Origin: Microcaldota archaeon
Lineage (GTDB): Archaea > Micrarchaeota > Micrarchaeia > Micrarchaeales > Micrarchaeaceae
Assembly: GCA_021827995.1 (NCBI GenBank)
Contig: JAKATK010000003.1
Location: 1 to 64,000, forward strand
Length of the DNA stretch: 64,000 bases
Direction of reading: 5' to 3'
In this document: piece after piece, positions 17,060 to 24,727 of the stretch
How the letters are laid out: every line of letters begins with the position of its first letter
How positions within the stretch are numbered: position 1 is the first letter of the stretch
The notes under the pieces: model-generated
What the model saw: only the letters and a program-made list of their open reading frames with translations
Told to the model about the DNA's origin: nothing
The model's database searches: none
Made by a program: the position numbers and the translations under genes

Positions 17060-18733
17060 CTAACCTGCGTTGATCGAGTAGGCGCGAATGCCGGTCGAGT
17101 TGTTCGGCCCGAAAGACAGCGGCACAATTACGAACCCACCTGCGGGGGTCACGCCCGCGTCTATCGCGTTCGGCAGCTTCACCCGCAAAAGCTGCTTTCC
17201 GGATGATATTGACACGGCATAGAGGTTGCCTGAAGTGTCTCCGAAGAGGGCCACCCCGCCGCTGGTTATCGAAACAGAGCCGATGATGTCCCCAGTGGTA
17301 TTGAACCTCCATGCGAGGGTGCCGGTTGATGGCACAAGTGCGAAAAGGGAACCGCAACACGACGGCGTTGTATTGACTGGCGCCCCGGTATAAGCAGGCA
17401 CCAACACTTCCGGGGTGTTATTGCTTAGATAAACGTATCCGGGCACGCCTAAGATGCCTCCCCCCTGTGCCGAAGTGCCAAGGCCGAATTTCCGCAGCAG
17501 TTTGCCGTCTGTCCTGTCAAGCACGTAGTAGCTGCCGTCCTTGGAGCCTATGCCTATCGCCTTGTACACGCTGCCATTTATCTCAACGGAAAAGAGATTT
17601 GCAGTCGAACCGAAGTCAAGGTCAGCTAACGGGGTACCGGATCGGTGCGCTTGGTAGAACCAATTTAGCTTGCCCGTGGACGCGTTGAGCGATACCACCG
17701 AATCAGAATACAGCGAGCCGTTGACGCTTACGTTGTACGCATTGCCGGTCCCAAAATAAATCGAATTAAGGCCATTATCAACCACAACCGAGCTCCAGAC
17801 ACCGGCGCCGCCTGTGCCTGGCTTAATAGTGTTGAAAGACCATACTGTGGCTCCGGTTTGCGCGTTCAGGGCCAGTACCTGCCCGATAAAAGACCTGTTC
17901 GTCTCCCCGAATTTGTCACTAGACGACAGCCCTATGTACAGCATGTTGCCGGACAATGTGGGCGAAGCCCATATCGCCTTCATCGAAGCGTTGATGCTGT
18001 CGTTCCAGATAACGTGCCCGTCTACCTGCGACAGTGCGGTCACGTGCACCCTGCCGCCTGGCCCGCTCTTCGGCCCGAATCCGACGTAGACCTCACCATG
18101 GCCTAGGGCAGGTGTGGAGGAGATGGGGAAAGTGCCCGGAACTGTGTTGCCGGCCAGATAAGTCTTCCAGATGACGCTCCCATCGGATAGGTTTACGCGC
18201 CATACTGTGCCGGCCCAGTCGGCAAAGTAGATGCTACCGTTTAGCACCACTGGTGTCGATGTTATGGCTGAAAACGTGTTCAGTGCCCACCTCTGCGCCA
18301 GTCCAGATGCGTTGCTCGCAGTTACGGTAGAGCCGGTCTGATACCTGGAGTCATAGCCGTCCAATATAAAAGATGTCCAGTTGTCTCCGCCCTGCACCGA
18401 AGCGTTTGGTTGCGATTCCGGCGCGTTTATCGGCACGATAGCTAGCGTGGTTGACGCTGTACTCGAAGAACTCGTAATGGTGGTTACCGATAATTGGACA
18501 GTGCTGCTTGGCGCTGTTGTCGAGGCGCTTATGGGGTTTGCCTGCGCCGGCCCATGTGTTGTAAGCGAGAGCACGACAAGGCCGGCCATTGCAGCTACGG
18601 CGACCGCTAGGATTACGGCAATGTCAGACCACATCACAGCACCGAAGACGTTGCGCGCTCGGTACGCGCAGGTAAAGCGGCGTCGCTTGCGTGGCCGCTG
18701 GGCGTGCAATGTCTGCAATTTAGTGCCATGCAT
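17060..18733 (-). CDS. Membrane-anchored extracellular PQQ-type beta-propeller protein
   Basis: A strongly basic N-terminus and one membrane helix (about 36-60) precede a Ser/Thr-rich linker (67-110), then repeated propeller blades. Blade motifs include TSTPVVLNGSIYFADWAGTVWRV, GAVYVG-type strands and ALNAQTGATVW. LADLDFGSTANLF and IGSKDGSYYVLDRTDGKLL are close to polyvinyl-alcohol-dehydrogenase-like quinoproteins. It probably faces outside. Dehydrogenase activity is not assured, because Ca and PQQ ligands are not verifiable by eye. ATG at 18634 (MWSDIAVILA) is an alternative start that keeps the helix. Convergent with the glycoside hydrolase. Confidence 0.75.
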   Translation of the reverse strand: MHGTKLQTLHAQRPRKRRRFTCAYRARNVFGAVMWSDIAVILAVAVAAMAGLVVLSLTTHGPAQANPISASTTAPSSTVQLSVTTITSSSSTASTTLAIVPINAPESQPNASVQGGDNWTSFILDGYDSRYQTGSTVTASNASGLAQRWALNTFSAITSTPVVLNGSIYFADWAGTVWRVNLSDGSVIWKTYLAGNTVPGTFPISSTPALGHGEVYVGFGPKSGPGGRVHVTALSQVDGHVIWNDSINASMKAIWASPTLSGNMLYIGLSSSDKFGETNRSFIGQVLALNAQTGATVWSFNTIKPGTGGAGVWSSVVVDNGLNSIYFGTGNAYNVSVNGSLYSDSVVSLNASTGKLNWFYQAHRSGTPLADLDFGSTANLFSVEINGSVYKAIGIGSKDGSYYVLDRTDGKLLRKFGLGTSAQGGGILGVPGYVYLSNNTPEVLVPAYTGAPVNTTPSCCGSLFALVPSTGTLAWRFNTTGDIIGSVSITSGGVALFGDTSGNLYAVSISSGKQLLRVKLPNAIDAGVTPAGGFVIVPLSFGPNNSTGIRAYSINAG

Positions 18734-18823
18734 ACCAACCGGCTATGCTGATGCGCGTTCAGTAACGTGGCTGGCAGAGCGCGCCAAGCTGGATGCGTGG
18801 CACATGACGGCACCTAACGCGAT

Positions 18824-19336
18824 TCAGCGACCCCTGCGGCGGACCGCCTCCGTGGCCACGCTGGGCGCGGCATTGAGCGTCGGCTTCTGCCTCTGCCACG
18901 CCGGCAGCATCATCTTCTCAGTGATGACGTTCGAGATGATGAAGCCCAGCACGAAGCCGGTTATTAGTATCAGTGTGGTCTGCAGCAGCGGCAGCAGTAT
19001 TATGAGGTAGAACAGCACCACCACCACTATGGACAGTAGGAACACGGCAAAGCCGAGCGCATTCGGCCTGTGCATCTGCTCCTCCATCTCCGCGTGCCTG
19101 CCGAGCGACTCCATCCTGAGAGTCATTGCCTCTATCCTGGCCTTGAGCTCCAAGTCCTCTGCGTTCTCTGTGGCAACCCTGTTCTCCAGCTTCTCCACCC
19201 TGTTGCTTACGTTGTCAAGCTTCTTTCCCACGGCCTCCTTAAGCAGGGAACGCATGTACGACTTCGATATTCCGCTCTGGCTTCTGGCATCTGTTCTCCG
19301 CGTCCTTTTTTGATCTAGTTTGTTTCTTTTGGGCAT
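18824..19336 (-). CDS. Small coiled-coil membrane protein
   Basis: A 170-residue protein of unknown family. It has a very basic N-terminus (KRNKLDQKRTRRTD), a heptad-rich region (about 30-85: VSNRVEKLENRVATENAEDLELKARIE) and two adjacent membrane helices (about 93-145). Its topology suggests a membrane-tethered cytoplasmic coiled coil. ATG 19336 is chosen because a perfect Shine-Dalgarno, GGAGGT at 19341-19346, lies 4 nt upstream. The longer reading from 19441 has no such support. A TATA-like CTTTAAAATC at 19397-19406 gives a ~40 nt leader. Confidence 0.7.
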   Translation of the reverse strand: MPKRNKLDQKRTRRTDARSQSGISKSYMRSLLKEAVGKKLDNVSNRVEKLENRVATENAEDLELKARIEAMTLRMESLGRHAEMEEQMHRPNALGFAVFLLSIVVVVLFYLIILLPLLQTTLILITGFVLGFIISNVITEKMMLPAWQRQKPTLNAAPSVATEAVRRRGR

Positions 19337-19340
19337 TTTA

Positions 19341-19346
19341 ACCTCC
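19341..19346 (-). promoter_or_regulatory. Strong Shine-Dalgarno fixing the start at 19336
   Basis: GGAGGT, 4 nt before the ATG. Such a perfect site is rare here, where most promoters predict leaderless or very short leaders. Confidence 0.75.
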
Positions 19347-19636
19347 TGAAAGTTCTCTGTCGCGGTTGTCGTCCGAGTAAGTATTAAGCAGAGAATCTTT
19401 AAAATCTTTGCCCGTGCGTTGCAACAGTTGAAGAATCTCACGGCTTCGAGGGCTATGGTTTCGCGCGTTTTGCAGTTTTCTGATGGCTGTAGCCTGATTA
19501 AAAATCTGTCCGTAACGGTCTTAAACTCTTACCGTGCGCCTTGCTTCCTGCGCGTGCACGTGCCTTCCGCGCTGGTTTTCGTGCCAAGGTCTAAAAGCTT
19601 TAGATGCGCTTCGATAGCGTTAAAGCGGTGCTTTTC

Positions 19637-21019
19637 ATGCGCGTCAGGAAGGAGAGCGACGTTTTGGGAGTTGTAGAGGTACCAGAGGGAGCGTACTACG
19701 GATCGGAGACGCAGCGGGCGTTCAAGAACTTCAATGGCGTATCCGGTGCGCACCTGCAGGCGAGCATAATACACAACTATGCGCTGCTGAAGGAAGCCGC
19801 TGCCCTGGCCAACATGAAGGCCGGAAAGCTGGACGGCAAGCGCTGCAGGGCCATAGTCAAGGCGTGCGCCGAGATATCCGAGGGCAAGTTCGACGACCAG
19901 TTCATAGTCGACGCATTCCAGGCCGGTGCTGGCACGAGCACGAACATGAACGTGAACGAGGTCGCGGCCAACAGGGCCATAGAGATTCTCGGCGGCGAGC
20001 GCGGCGACTACAAGATCGTGCACCCGAACGACCACGTGAACATGTCGCAGTCGACGAACGACACCTTCCACTGCAACACGCACTTGACCGCGTACAGGGC
20101 CGTACAAGAATCGCTGATGCCCTCGCTAAAGGGGCTCGAGGCCGCGCTCAAGTCTAAGTCGAGGGAGTTCTCTGACATAGTGAAGGTCGGCAGGACGCAC
20201 CTGCAGGACGCCGTGCCCATGACCATGGGTCAGGAGTTCTCAGGCTATGCCGGTTCGGTCTCGAACGCCATCCGTGACCTCGACGATGCGTCGTCATCGC
20301 TGCTCGAGCTGCCACTTGGGGGCACGGCACTGGGCACCGGAATAAACACGCCGAAGAACTATGCCGCTTACGCGGTGCAGGAGCTGTCGCGCCTCACCGG
20401 CATAAAGTTCAGGCGGGCGCCCAACACATTCGCGTCGATGCAGAACCAGAGGGCCGAGCTCCGCGTAGCCGAAGCGCTGCGCGAGACGGCAACGACGCTG
20501 GGCAAGATAGCCAACGACTTCAGGCTGCTGAGCTCTGGCCCGCGCACCGGAATAGCGGAGCTGGTGCTGCCGTCAGTGCAGCCCGGTTCGTCAATAATGC
20601 CGGGCAAGATAAACCCGAGCATGGCGGAGATGCTGAACATGGCATGCTTCCACGTCATGGGCAACTGCCACGCGGTCGAGCACGCCGCCGCGGCTGGGCA
20701 GCTCGAGCTCAACGTATTCATGCCGGTGATAGCCTACAACCTTGTCGGCGCCATAGGGCTCTTGTCGAACGCCACGAGCGCATTCACCGAGCGCTGCGTA
20801 ACCGGCGTAGCCGCCAACACCGATATGATAGGCAAGCACCTCAGCATGAACATATCCATAGCCACGTCGCTGACACCATACATAGGCTACAGCAAGGCAG
20901 CCGAGATAGCCATGCGCGCCTACAAGGAGAACAAGAGCGTGAGGGAGATATGCACGGAGCTGCGCGTGCTGCCGGACAAGGAGCTCGACCGCATACTGGA
21001 CCCTAGCGCGCAGGTTTGA
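19637..21019 (+). CDS. fumC: Class II fumarase (fumarase/aspartase family)
   Basis: Hydrates fumarate to malate. Family signatures: AGTSTNMNVNEVAANRA, HPNDHVNMSQSTNDTFH, VGRTHLQDAVPMTMGQEFSGY and GSSIMPGKINPSMAE. GYSKAAEIAMRAYKENKSVREI and ELNVFMPVIAYN near the end favour fumarase. Some positions (RTHLQDAVPMT, LLSSGPRTG, AAAGQLELN) are closer to aspartase, so aspartate ammonia-lyase is a real alternative. The SDH operon supports fumarase. ATG 19637 (MRVRKESD) is chosen over 19604 because the family starts there; 460 residues result. Confidence 0.88.
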   Translation: MRVRKESDVLGVVEVPEGAYYGSETQRAFKNFNGVSGAHLQASIIHNYALLKEAAALANMKAGKLDGKRCRAIVKACAEISEGKFDDQFIVDAFQAGAGTSTNMNVNEVAANRAIEILGGERGDYKIVHPNDHVNMSQSTNDTFHCNTHLTAYRAVQESLMPSLKGLEAALKSKSREFSDIVKVGRTHLQDAVPMTMGQEFSGYAGSVSNAIRDLDDASSSLLELPLGGTALGTGINTPKNYAAYAVQELSRLTGIKFRRAPNTFASMQNQRAELRVAEALRETATTLGKIANDFRLLSSGPRTGIAELVLPSVQPGSSIMPGKINPSMAEMLNMACFHVMGNCHAVEHAAAAGQLELNVFMPVIAYNLVGAIGLLSNATSAFTERCVTGVAANTDMIGKHLSMNISIATSLTPYIGYSKAAEIAMRAYKENKSVREICTELRVLPDKELDRILDPSAQV

Positions 21020-21052
21020 GGGCCTGCAGAGCCAGGGCCGCCGTCGTGAGCA

Positions 21053-21065
21053 CCGTTATAAATAC
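21053..21065 (+). promoter_or_regulatory. TATA box of scpA-scpB
   Basis: CGTTATAAATACC predicts a transcript start near 21085, about 65 nt before the scpA ATG. GGGGAG directly before the ATG could be a ribosome-binding site. Confidence 0.5.
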
Positions 21066-21149
21066 CTTTCTGGGCCACTATCTATTGGCGATCGGTAGGG
21101 TGGACGACCAGACGGCCATTCGCGTGCACCCACGCGCAGTGGTGGGGAG

Positions 21150-21887
21150 ATGGCGACCGCAGTAGGAGAGGTTGTGCAAGCCGAGGTTCAGCTCGACCTA
21201 GAAGCATTGGTCAAGAGGGCCACATGGAGGGAGCTGCTGGTCGAGCTCGTAGACACCAGGAAGCTGGACCCTTGGAACATAAACATAGAGGAGATAGTCG
21301 ACAGCTACGTATCAGTCATAAAGACGCTGCAGGTCATGGACCTCTACGTGCCGGCCAACATGGTTCTAGCTGCGTCCATACTGCTCAGGATGAAGAGCGA
21401 CCTCCTGGTGCTTCCTAGCGACGAGGTCCTGATGTCAGAGCCTGCCATAGATGAGGTCGCGGCAGCGAGGGTCATACCGGAGGTGCCGCAGCTGTCGTTC
21501 AGGTCGAGGCTGCAGCCAGGCAGGCGCGTAACTCTCGGTGAGCTGCTCGACGCCCTCGATGGCGCGATGAGAATCGAGAAGGCCAGGTCGATGACGGCCA
21601 TGTCTGCCGCCCCGAGCGTATCGCTGCCGACTGACATAGATGACATAGACGATAGGCTGGAGGAGACGATGGCACTGGTCGCGTCGAACGTCGACGTGAT
21701 GGGCATGACCACGTTCTCAAACCTGGAGCGCGCCGCAAAGCTCGGCGACGAATCGCTCCTGTACTTGTTCGTGCCGCTGCTGTACCTCGCGACGAGGGAT
21801 CGCTTGGTACTGGCCCAGGACGACTTCTTCAGCGAGATATTCGTGAGGCTTTGCGATGGAGGAAACGGGGGTCCCTACCAGGTCTGA
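21150..21887 (+). CDS. scpA: Segregation and condensation protein ScpA
   Basis: Kleisin subunit of an SMC condensin. The N-terminal SMC-neck domain has the family's LLVELVDTRKLDPWNINIEEIVDSYV and LDLYVPANMVLAASILLRMKSDLL patterns. The C-terminal winged helix ends in FVPLLYLATRDRLVLAQDDFFSEIFVRL. Length 245 is typical. Overlaps scpB by 32 nt, indicating tight coupling. No SMC gene is in the window. Confidence 0.93.
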   Translation: MATAVGEVVQAEVQLDLEALVKRATWRELLVELVDTRKLDPWNINIEEIVDSYVSVIKTLQVMDLYVPANMVLAASILLRMKSDLLVLPSDEVLMSEPAIDEVAAARVIPEVPQLSFRSRLQPGRRVTLGELLDALDGAMRIEKARSMTAMSAAPSVSLPTDIDDIDDRLEETMALVASNVDVMGMTTFSNLERAAKLGDESLLYLFVPLLYLATRDRLVLAQDDFFSEIFVRLCDGGNGGPYQV

Positions 21888-22335
21888 CCTGAAGAGGGTA
21901 GCCGAGGCAGCGCTTTTCGTGTCCGCGCGCGCCCTGGGCGAGGACGAGCTGGCGCTGGCCATGGGCGTGGCGTCGATCGGGTCCATACATGGCATAATGG
22001 ACTCGCTCATGCAGGAGTTCAACTCCCGCGATAGCTCGCTCGAGATACAGAGGATCGGCGACAGGTACATAATGGCAGTGCGTGGGCAGTACGCCGAAGC
22101 AGTCAGCGCTCTTGCCGGCAAGCCGGAGATATCAAGGGGCGCTCAGCGCATACTGGCGTACATAAGCAAGAACGAGCCGATACTGCAGAGCTCGCTGGTG
22201 AAATCTTTCGGCACTAGTACTTATGACTACATGCGCGAACTCGTCGAGAAAGAATTCGTCAGGACTAGACCGCAGGGCAGGAGCAAGAGCGTAGAGACGA
22301 CGCCGAAGTTCAGGGAGTATTTCGGCGTGCAGTGA
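21856..22335 (+). CDS. scpB: Segregation and condensation protein ScpB
   Basis: Winged-helix partner that dimerises and binds ScpA. The protein has two winged-helix units: VAEAALFVSARALGEDELALAMG, then RGAQRILAYISKNEPILQSSLVKSFGTSTYDYMRELVEKEFV. It is 159 residues, slightly shorter than bacterial ScpB. Begins inside scpA. The gene's stop is one base from the end of the convergent adenosyltransferase. Confidence 0.92.
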   Translation: MEETGVPTRSDLKRVAEAALFVSARALGEDELALAMGVASIGSIHGIMDSLMQEFNSRDSSLEIQRIGDRYIMAVRGQYAEAVSALAGKPEISRGAQRILAYISKNEPILQSSLVKSFGTSTYDYMRELVEKEFVRTRPQGRSKSVETTPKFREYFGVQ

Positions 22336-22336
22336 G

Positions 22337-22879
22337 CTAGTAGGTCGGCCTGTCCTCCATGGTGCCGTGCTTCCTGTTCGCGTAGAGCGCAGCCACGAAA
22401 AGTAACGACGAGACCCTGTTCATGAAGCCGAGCAGTTCCTTGCTGAGCCTGCGCTCATCAGATGCGCCCACCACTGCGCGCTCTGCCCTTCTCGCTATCG
22501 ACCTAGCGGCGTGCAGGTGTGCCGCTACCTGTGTGCCGCCTGGCAGGACGAAGTTCTTGAGCTCCGGCAGCGCCGAGGACAGATCCTCTATGCTGTCCTC
22601 GATGGCCTTCACGTCCTCCGCGCGTATACTCTTGGCGGGCTTTTTCGTCGTACCCGCAGATGCGAGCTCCGCACCCACTATGAAAAGCTCGTTCTGGAGG
22701 GCCTTCAAGCGCTCGTTCAGGCCGGCATCGTCTGAGTGCGCCAACGCGACGCCTATGGCGGAGTTGAGCTCGTCCACCGCGCCTATGGCCTCGATGAGCT
22801 TGTCGCTCTTCTTGAGCCGTGGTCCGCCTATCACGCCGGTGTATCCAGAATCGCCAGCACCGGTGTAGAATCTTGGCAT
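22337..22879 (-). CDS. pduO: Cob(I)alamin adenosyltransferase, PduO type
   Basis: Transfers the adenosyl group of ATP to cob(I)alamin to make coenzyme B12. The N-terminal ATP site reads FYTGAGDSGYTGVIGG, followed by KSDKLIEAIGAVDELNSAIG. The helical bundle carries FVLPGGTQVAAHLHAARSIARRAERAV and LGFMNRVSSLLFVAALYAN. 180 residues is normal. A TATA box at 22906-22916, shared with the divergent tRNA-Val, gives a ~6 nt leader. A B12-dependent enzyme is implied elsewhere in the genome. Confidence 0.94.
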   Translation of the reverse strand: MPRFYTGAGDSGYTGVIGGPRLKKSDKLIEAIGAVDELNSAIGVALAHSDDAGLNERLKALQNELFIVGAELASAGTTKKPAKSIRAEDVKAIEDSIEDLSSALPELKNFVLPGGTQVAAHLHAARSIARRAERAVVGASDERRLSKELLGFMNRVSSLLFVAALYANRKHGTMEDRPTY

Positions 22880-22905
22880 GGTTTCGTTTGTGCTTCTCCT
22901 CGAAG

Positions 22906-22916
22906 CCTTTTAAGCT
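22906..22916. promoter_or_regulatory. Apparent bidirectional TATA box (pduO / tRNA-Val)
   Basis: CCTTTTAAGCT, centred at 22911, is exactly 26 nt before the tRNA-Val 5' end and 32 nt before the pduO ATG on the other strand. It is the only TATA-like element in the 57 nt between them. Confidence 0.6.
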
Positions 22917-22936
22917 TTTCATGCCAAGCTTCTAGG

Positions 22937-23008
22937 GGGCCCGTAGTCGAGTGGTAAGACGTTACCTTCACAAGGTAAAGGCCGTGAGTCCGATTCTCAC
23001 CGGGCCCA
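22937..23008 (+). tRNA. tRNA-Val (CAC)
   Basis: The cloverleaf folds fully. The acceptor is GGGCCCG with CGGGCCC, the D stem GTC/GAC, and the anticodon stem TTACC/GGTAA around TTCACAA, giving anticodon CAC. The T stem is GTGAG/CTCAC with loop TCCGATT; the discriminator is A. No intron and no encoded CCA. Confidence 0.95.
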
Positions 23009-23361
23009 CTTGAATCTGCCGTCAAGATTTCAGGGTTCAAATCCGAAATCGAGACCCAGAGCCGAAGCTGTGAAAACGCGCGTTCTGGGCGCTTTTCGCG
23101 TTATCAACACCGATCCCAACAAACGCGAGCTTACCATGAAGAGCGAGAAGTCTGGCCGCATGGATTCGCTTCTCCTTCCTCTAGCGCTGTTCAAACTGGC
23201 TGTAGCGGTCGTCAGTCAGCACGAAAAAGAGATCAAGGCGGTGCACGACTATGTTTTCTACAAAGAAAACGACCACTGCCATACTGTGCTGCCTTACATA
23301 AACTCAACTATGCAAGGAACGTATTCCGCGAAACTGCAAACAAAGCCAATCTTAACGAGAC

Positions 23362-23544
23362 CTACGGCACATACGAAGAGACGTATTCGACGAGCAGGCC
23401 GCGCTCGACAAACGTCACGGTGTACAAGGTTCTTGTGACCTGTTGGTGTACAGGCAGGAAGGGTGCGCCGCCGGAGACTCTGGGCGCCACAGCGGCGCCG
23501 ACAATGACCGATAAGAGCGCAAGAAATATGATTGGGATTCTCAA
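23362..23544 (-). pseudogene. Remnant of a secreted protein (signal peptide plus truncated domain)
   Basis: A 60-codon frame starts with a convincing signal peptide (MRIPIIFLALLSVIVGAAVA). TLYTVTFVERGL follows, similar to the YTVTFTESGL start of repeat domains in archaeal surface proteins, then a stop. No continuation was found in the other frames. It could be a short secreted peptide, but truncation is likelier. Confidence 0.35.
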
Positions 23545-23806
23545 CCCCCAGACGATGCGTGGGTATACTTATCTTACAATTAGCGTACGCGCTTGGCATT
23601 TAGATTCGCTGGCCATAAATCATGAGCAAGAACCCACGATTGCTACAGGGAGGGCGCACTTGACGATTGCAAGTACTATCACAGCAAACACCTAAACATG
23701 CTGCGGACGACTAGTTTGCTAGACCAGCAGGCTGGCCCCTGCTTTTACCTCGGGCAGCCGTGAACCGATTTCGCCTGCGGTACACCAACGCCATCGAAGG
23801 TGGCTC

Positions 23807-23986
23807 ATGGGCGGGTGCAGGGCGTCGGGCCAGCTAATCTACGTGTACGGTGCCACCTGCCTATTCCAATTGGGCATAGGCTTCGACGAGAATGCGCCAC
23901 ACCGCCTAGTTATGAAGCTGGGCATATCGCCTAAGGTCTCGCTCGAAAAGAGCGCCATCGCGTTTCTAACTGTGCCTGACAATTAG
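23807..23986 (+). CDS. Small ORF of unknown function
   Basis: 59 codons from ATG to TAG. The sequence (QLIYVYGATCLFQLGIGFDE, then LVMKLGISPKVSLEKSAIAFLTVPDN) looks protein-like, with plausible strands and helices, but I do not recognise it. No TATA box or ribosome-binding site stands out. It may be the 3' end of a decayed gene. Confidence 0.3.
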   Translation: MGGCRASGQLIYVYGATCLFQLGIGFDENAPHRLVMKLGISPKVSLEKSAIAFLTVPDN

Positions 23987-24033
23987 GGGCGAGCAACACG
24001 TATGTCTACCGCGCACCGCATCGTTGACGCGGT

Positions 24034-24585
24034 TCAGTACGGCGTGAAGGTTATGTGCGCACTCACCATCTTCCTGTAGAACTCCTCCTCAGCTACCTCA
24101 TCTCTCGGTCTTGCGATGAGGCGGTCGAAGCCGTTCCATATCGTGTACCAGCTTGCCGGGGTAAGCACTATGCCCAGTGGGTCAGTGAGTATCGCGTTGA
24201 GGCCGGGCGCCGATAGTGTCAGGGCATCTACCATGCCTATGACCACGCCTATCGCTATAAGCGTAAGCGCGCGCCTCCTACTCTTGATACGCTCTTTCTT
24301 GATTAACCTGTTGTGCTTTCTGAAGTGCTCTCTGAGGCGCTGTGTTATGAGCGCCTCCTTTGATGCGTTGCGTGCGTCTTTCGGTATCAGGAAGCGTAGC
24401 TCGAGGCCAGCGCCCTTGTCCCTGGTGGCCCTCTTGGCCTCTGCCAGGAAATCCTCTGACAGGGAGCGCGAGTTGTACGGTCTTGGGTCGAAGTCAGAGA
24501 ATATATCATCATAAGTGTCGAGTATCAGGCTTACCTCAATCTCGTTCAGTATGCTCTTTATCTCAACCGCGTTCTCTGCTGCCAT
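24034..24585 (-). CDS. Conserved-looking membrane protein of unknown function
   Basis: 183 residues. A soluble N-terminal half contains IEVSLILDTYDDIFSDFDPRPY and LELRFLIPKDARN, then a basic stretch (LREHFRKHNRLIKKERIKSRRR). Two membrane helices follow (about 105-125 and 135-150) and a charged tail. The FDPRPY...SEDFL pattern recalls a widespread uncharacterised bacterial and archaeal family, but I cannot name it. A TATA box at 24603-24616 places the transcript start at the ATG (leaderless). Divergent from the MFS transporter. Confidence 0.65.
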   Translation of the reverse strand: MAAENAVEIKSILNEIEVSLILDTYDDIFSDFDPRPYNSRSLSEDFLAEAKRATRDKGAGLELRFLIPKDARNASKEALITQRLREHFRKHNRLIKKERIKSRRRALTLIAIGVVIGMVDALTLSAPGLNAILTDPLGIVLTPASWYTIWNGFDRLIARPRDEVAEEEFYRKMVSAHITFTPY

Positions 24586-24727
24586 AATTCGCTTTGGAAC
24601 TGCAGTTTTTTATACCGGAACAATGTTCGCAATGGCATCCGTATATTAAAATATCCAAGTGCAATCTAAGAGTCCTTGACTCCACAAGCTGTTTTTGATT
24701 GCAGTCCAGATGGGATTGGGCGTTTTT

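Larger units (their letters stand above)
23010..24033. other. Gene-poor, apparently decayed region
   Basis: About 1 kb between tRNA-Val and the membrane protein at 24034. No long frame resembles a family I know. Two short frames, listed separately, look like remnants. The 142-codon plus-strand frame at 23010-23438 has unusual composition with no recognisable domain, and begins directly after the tRNA. I treat it as unlikely to be a gene. Confidence 0.6.

Noticed and set aside
19604-19636. Longer start for fumarase at 19604
   Set aside because: The 11 extra residues do not resemble the family N-terminus, which begins at MRVRKESD.
23010-23438. 142-codon frame immediately after tRNA-Val
   Set aside because: Low-complexity basic C-terminus, no recognisable domain, no promoter, and its start abuts the tRNA 3' end.
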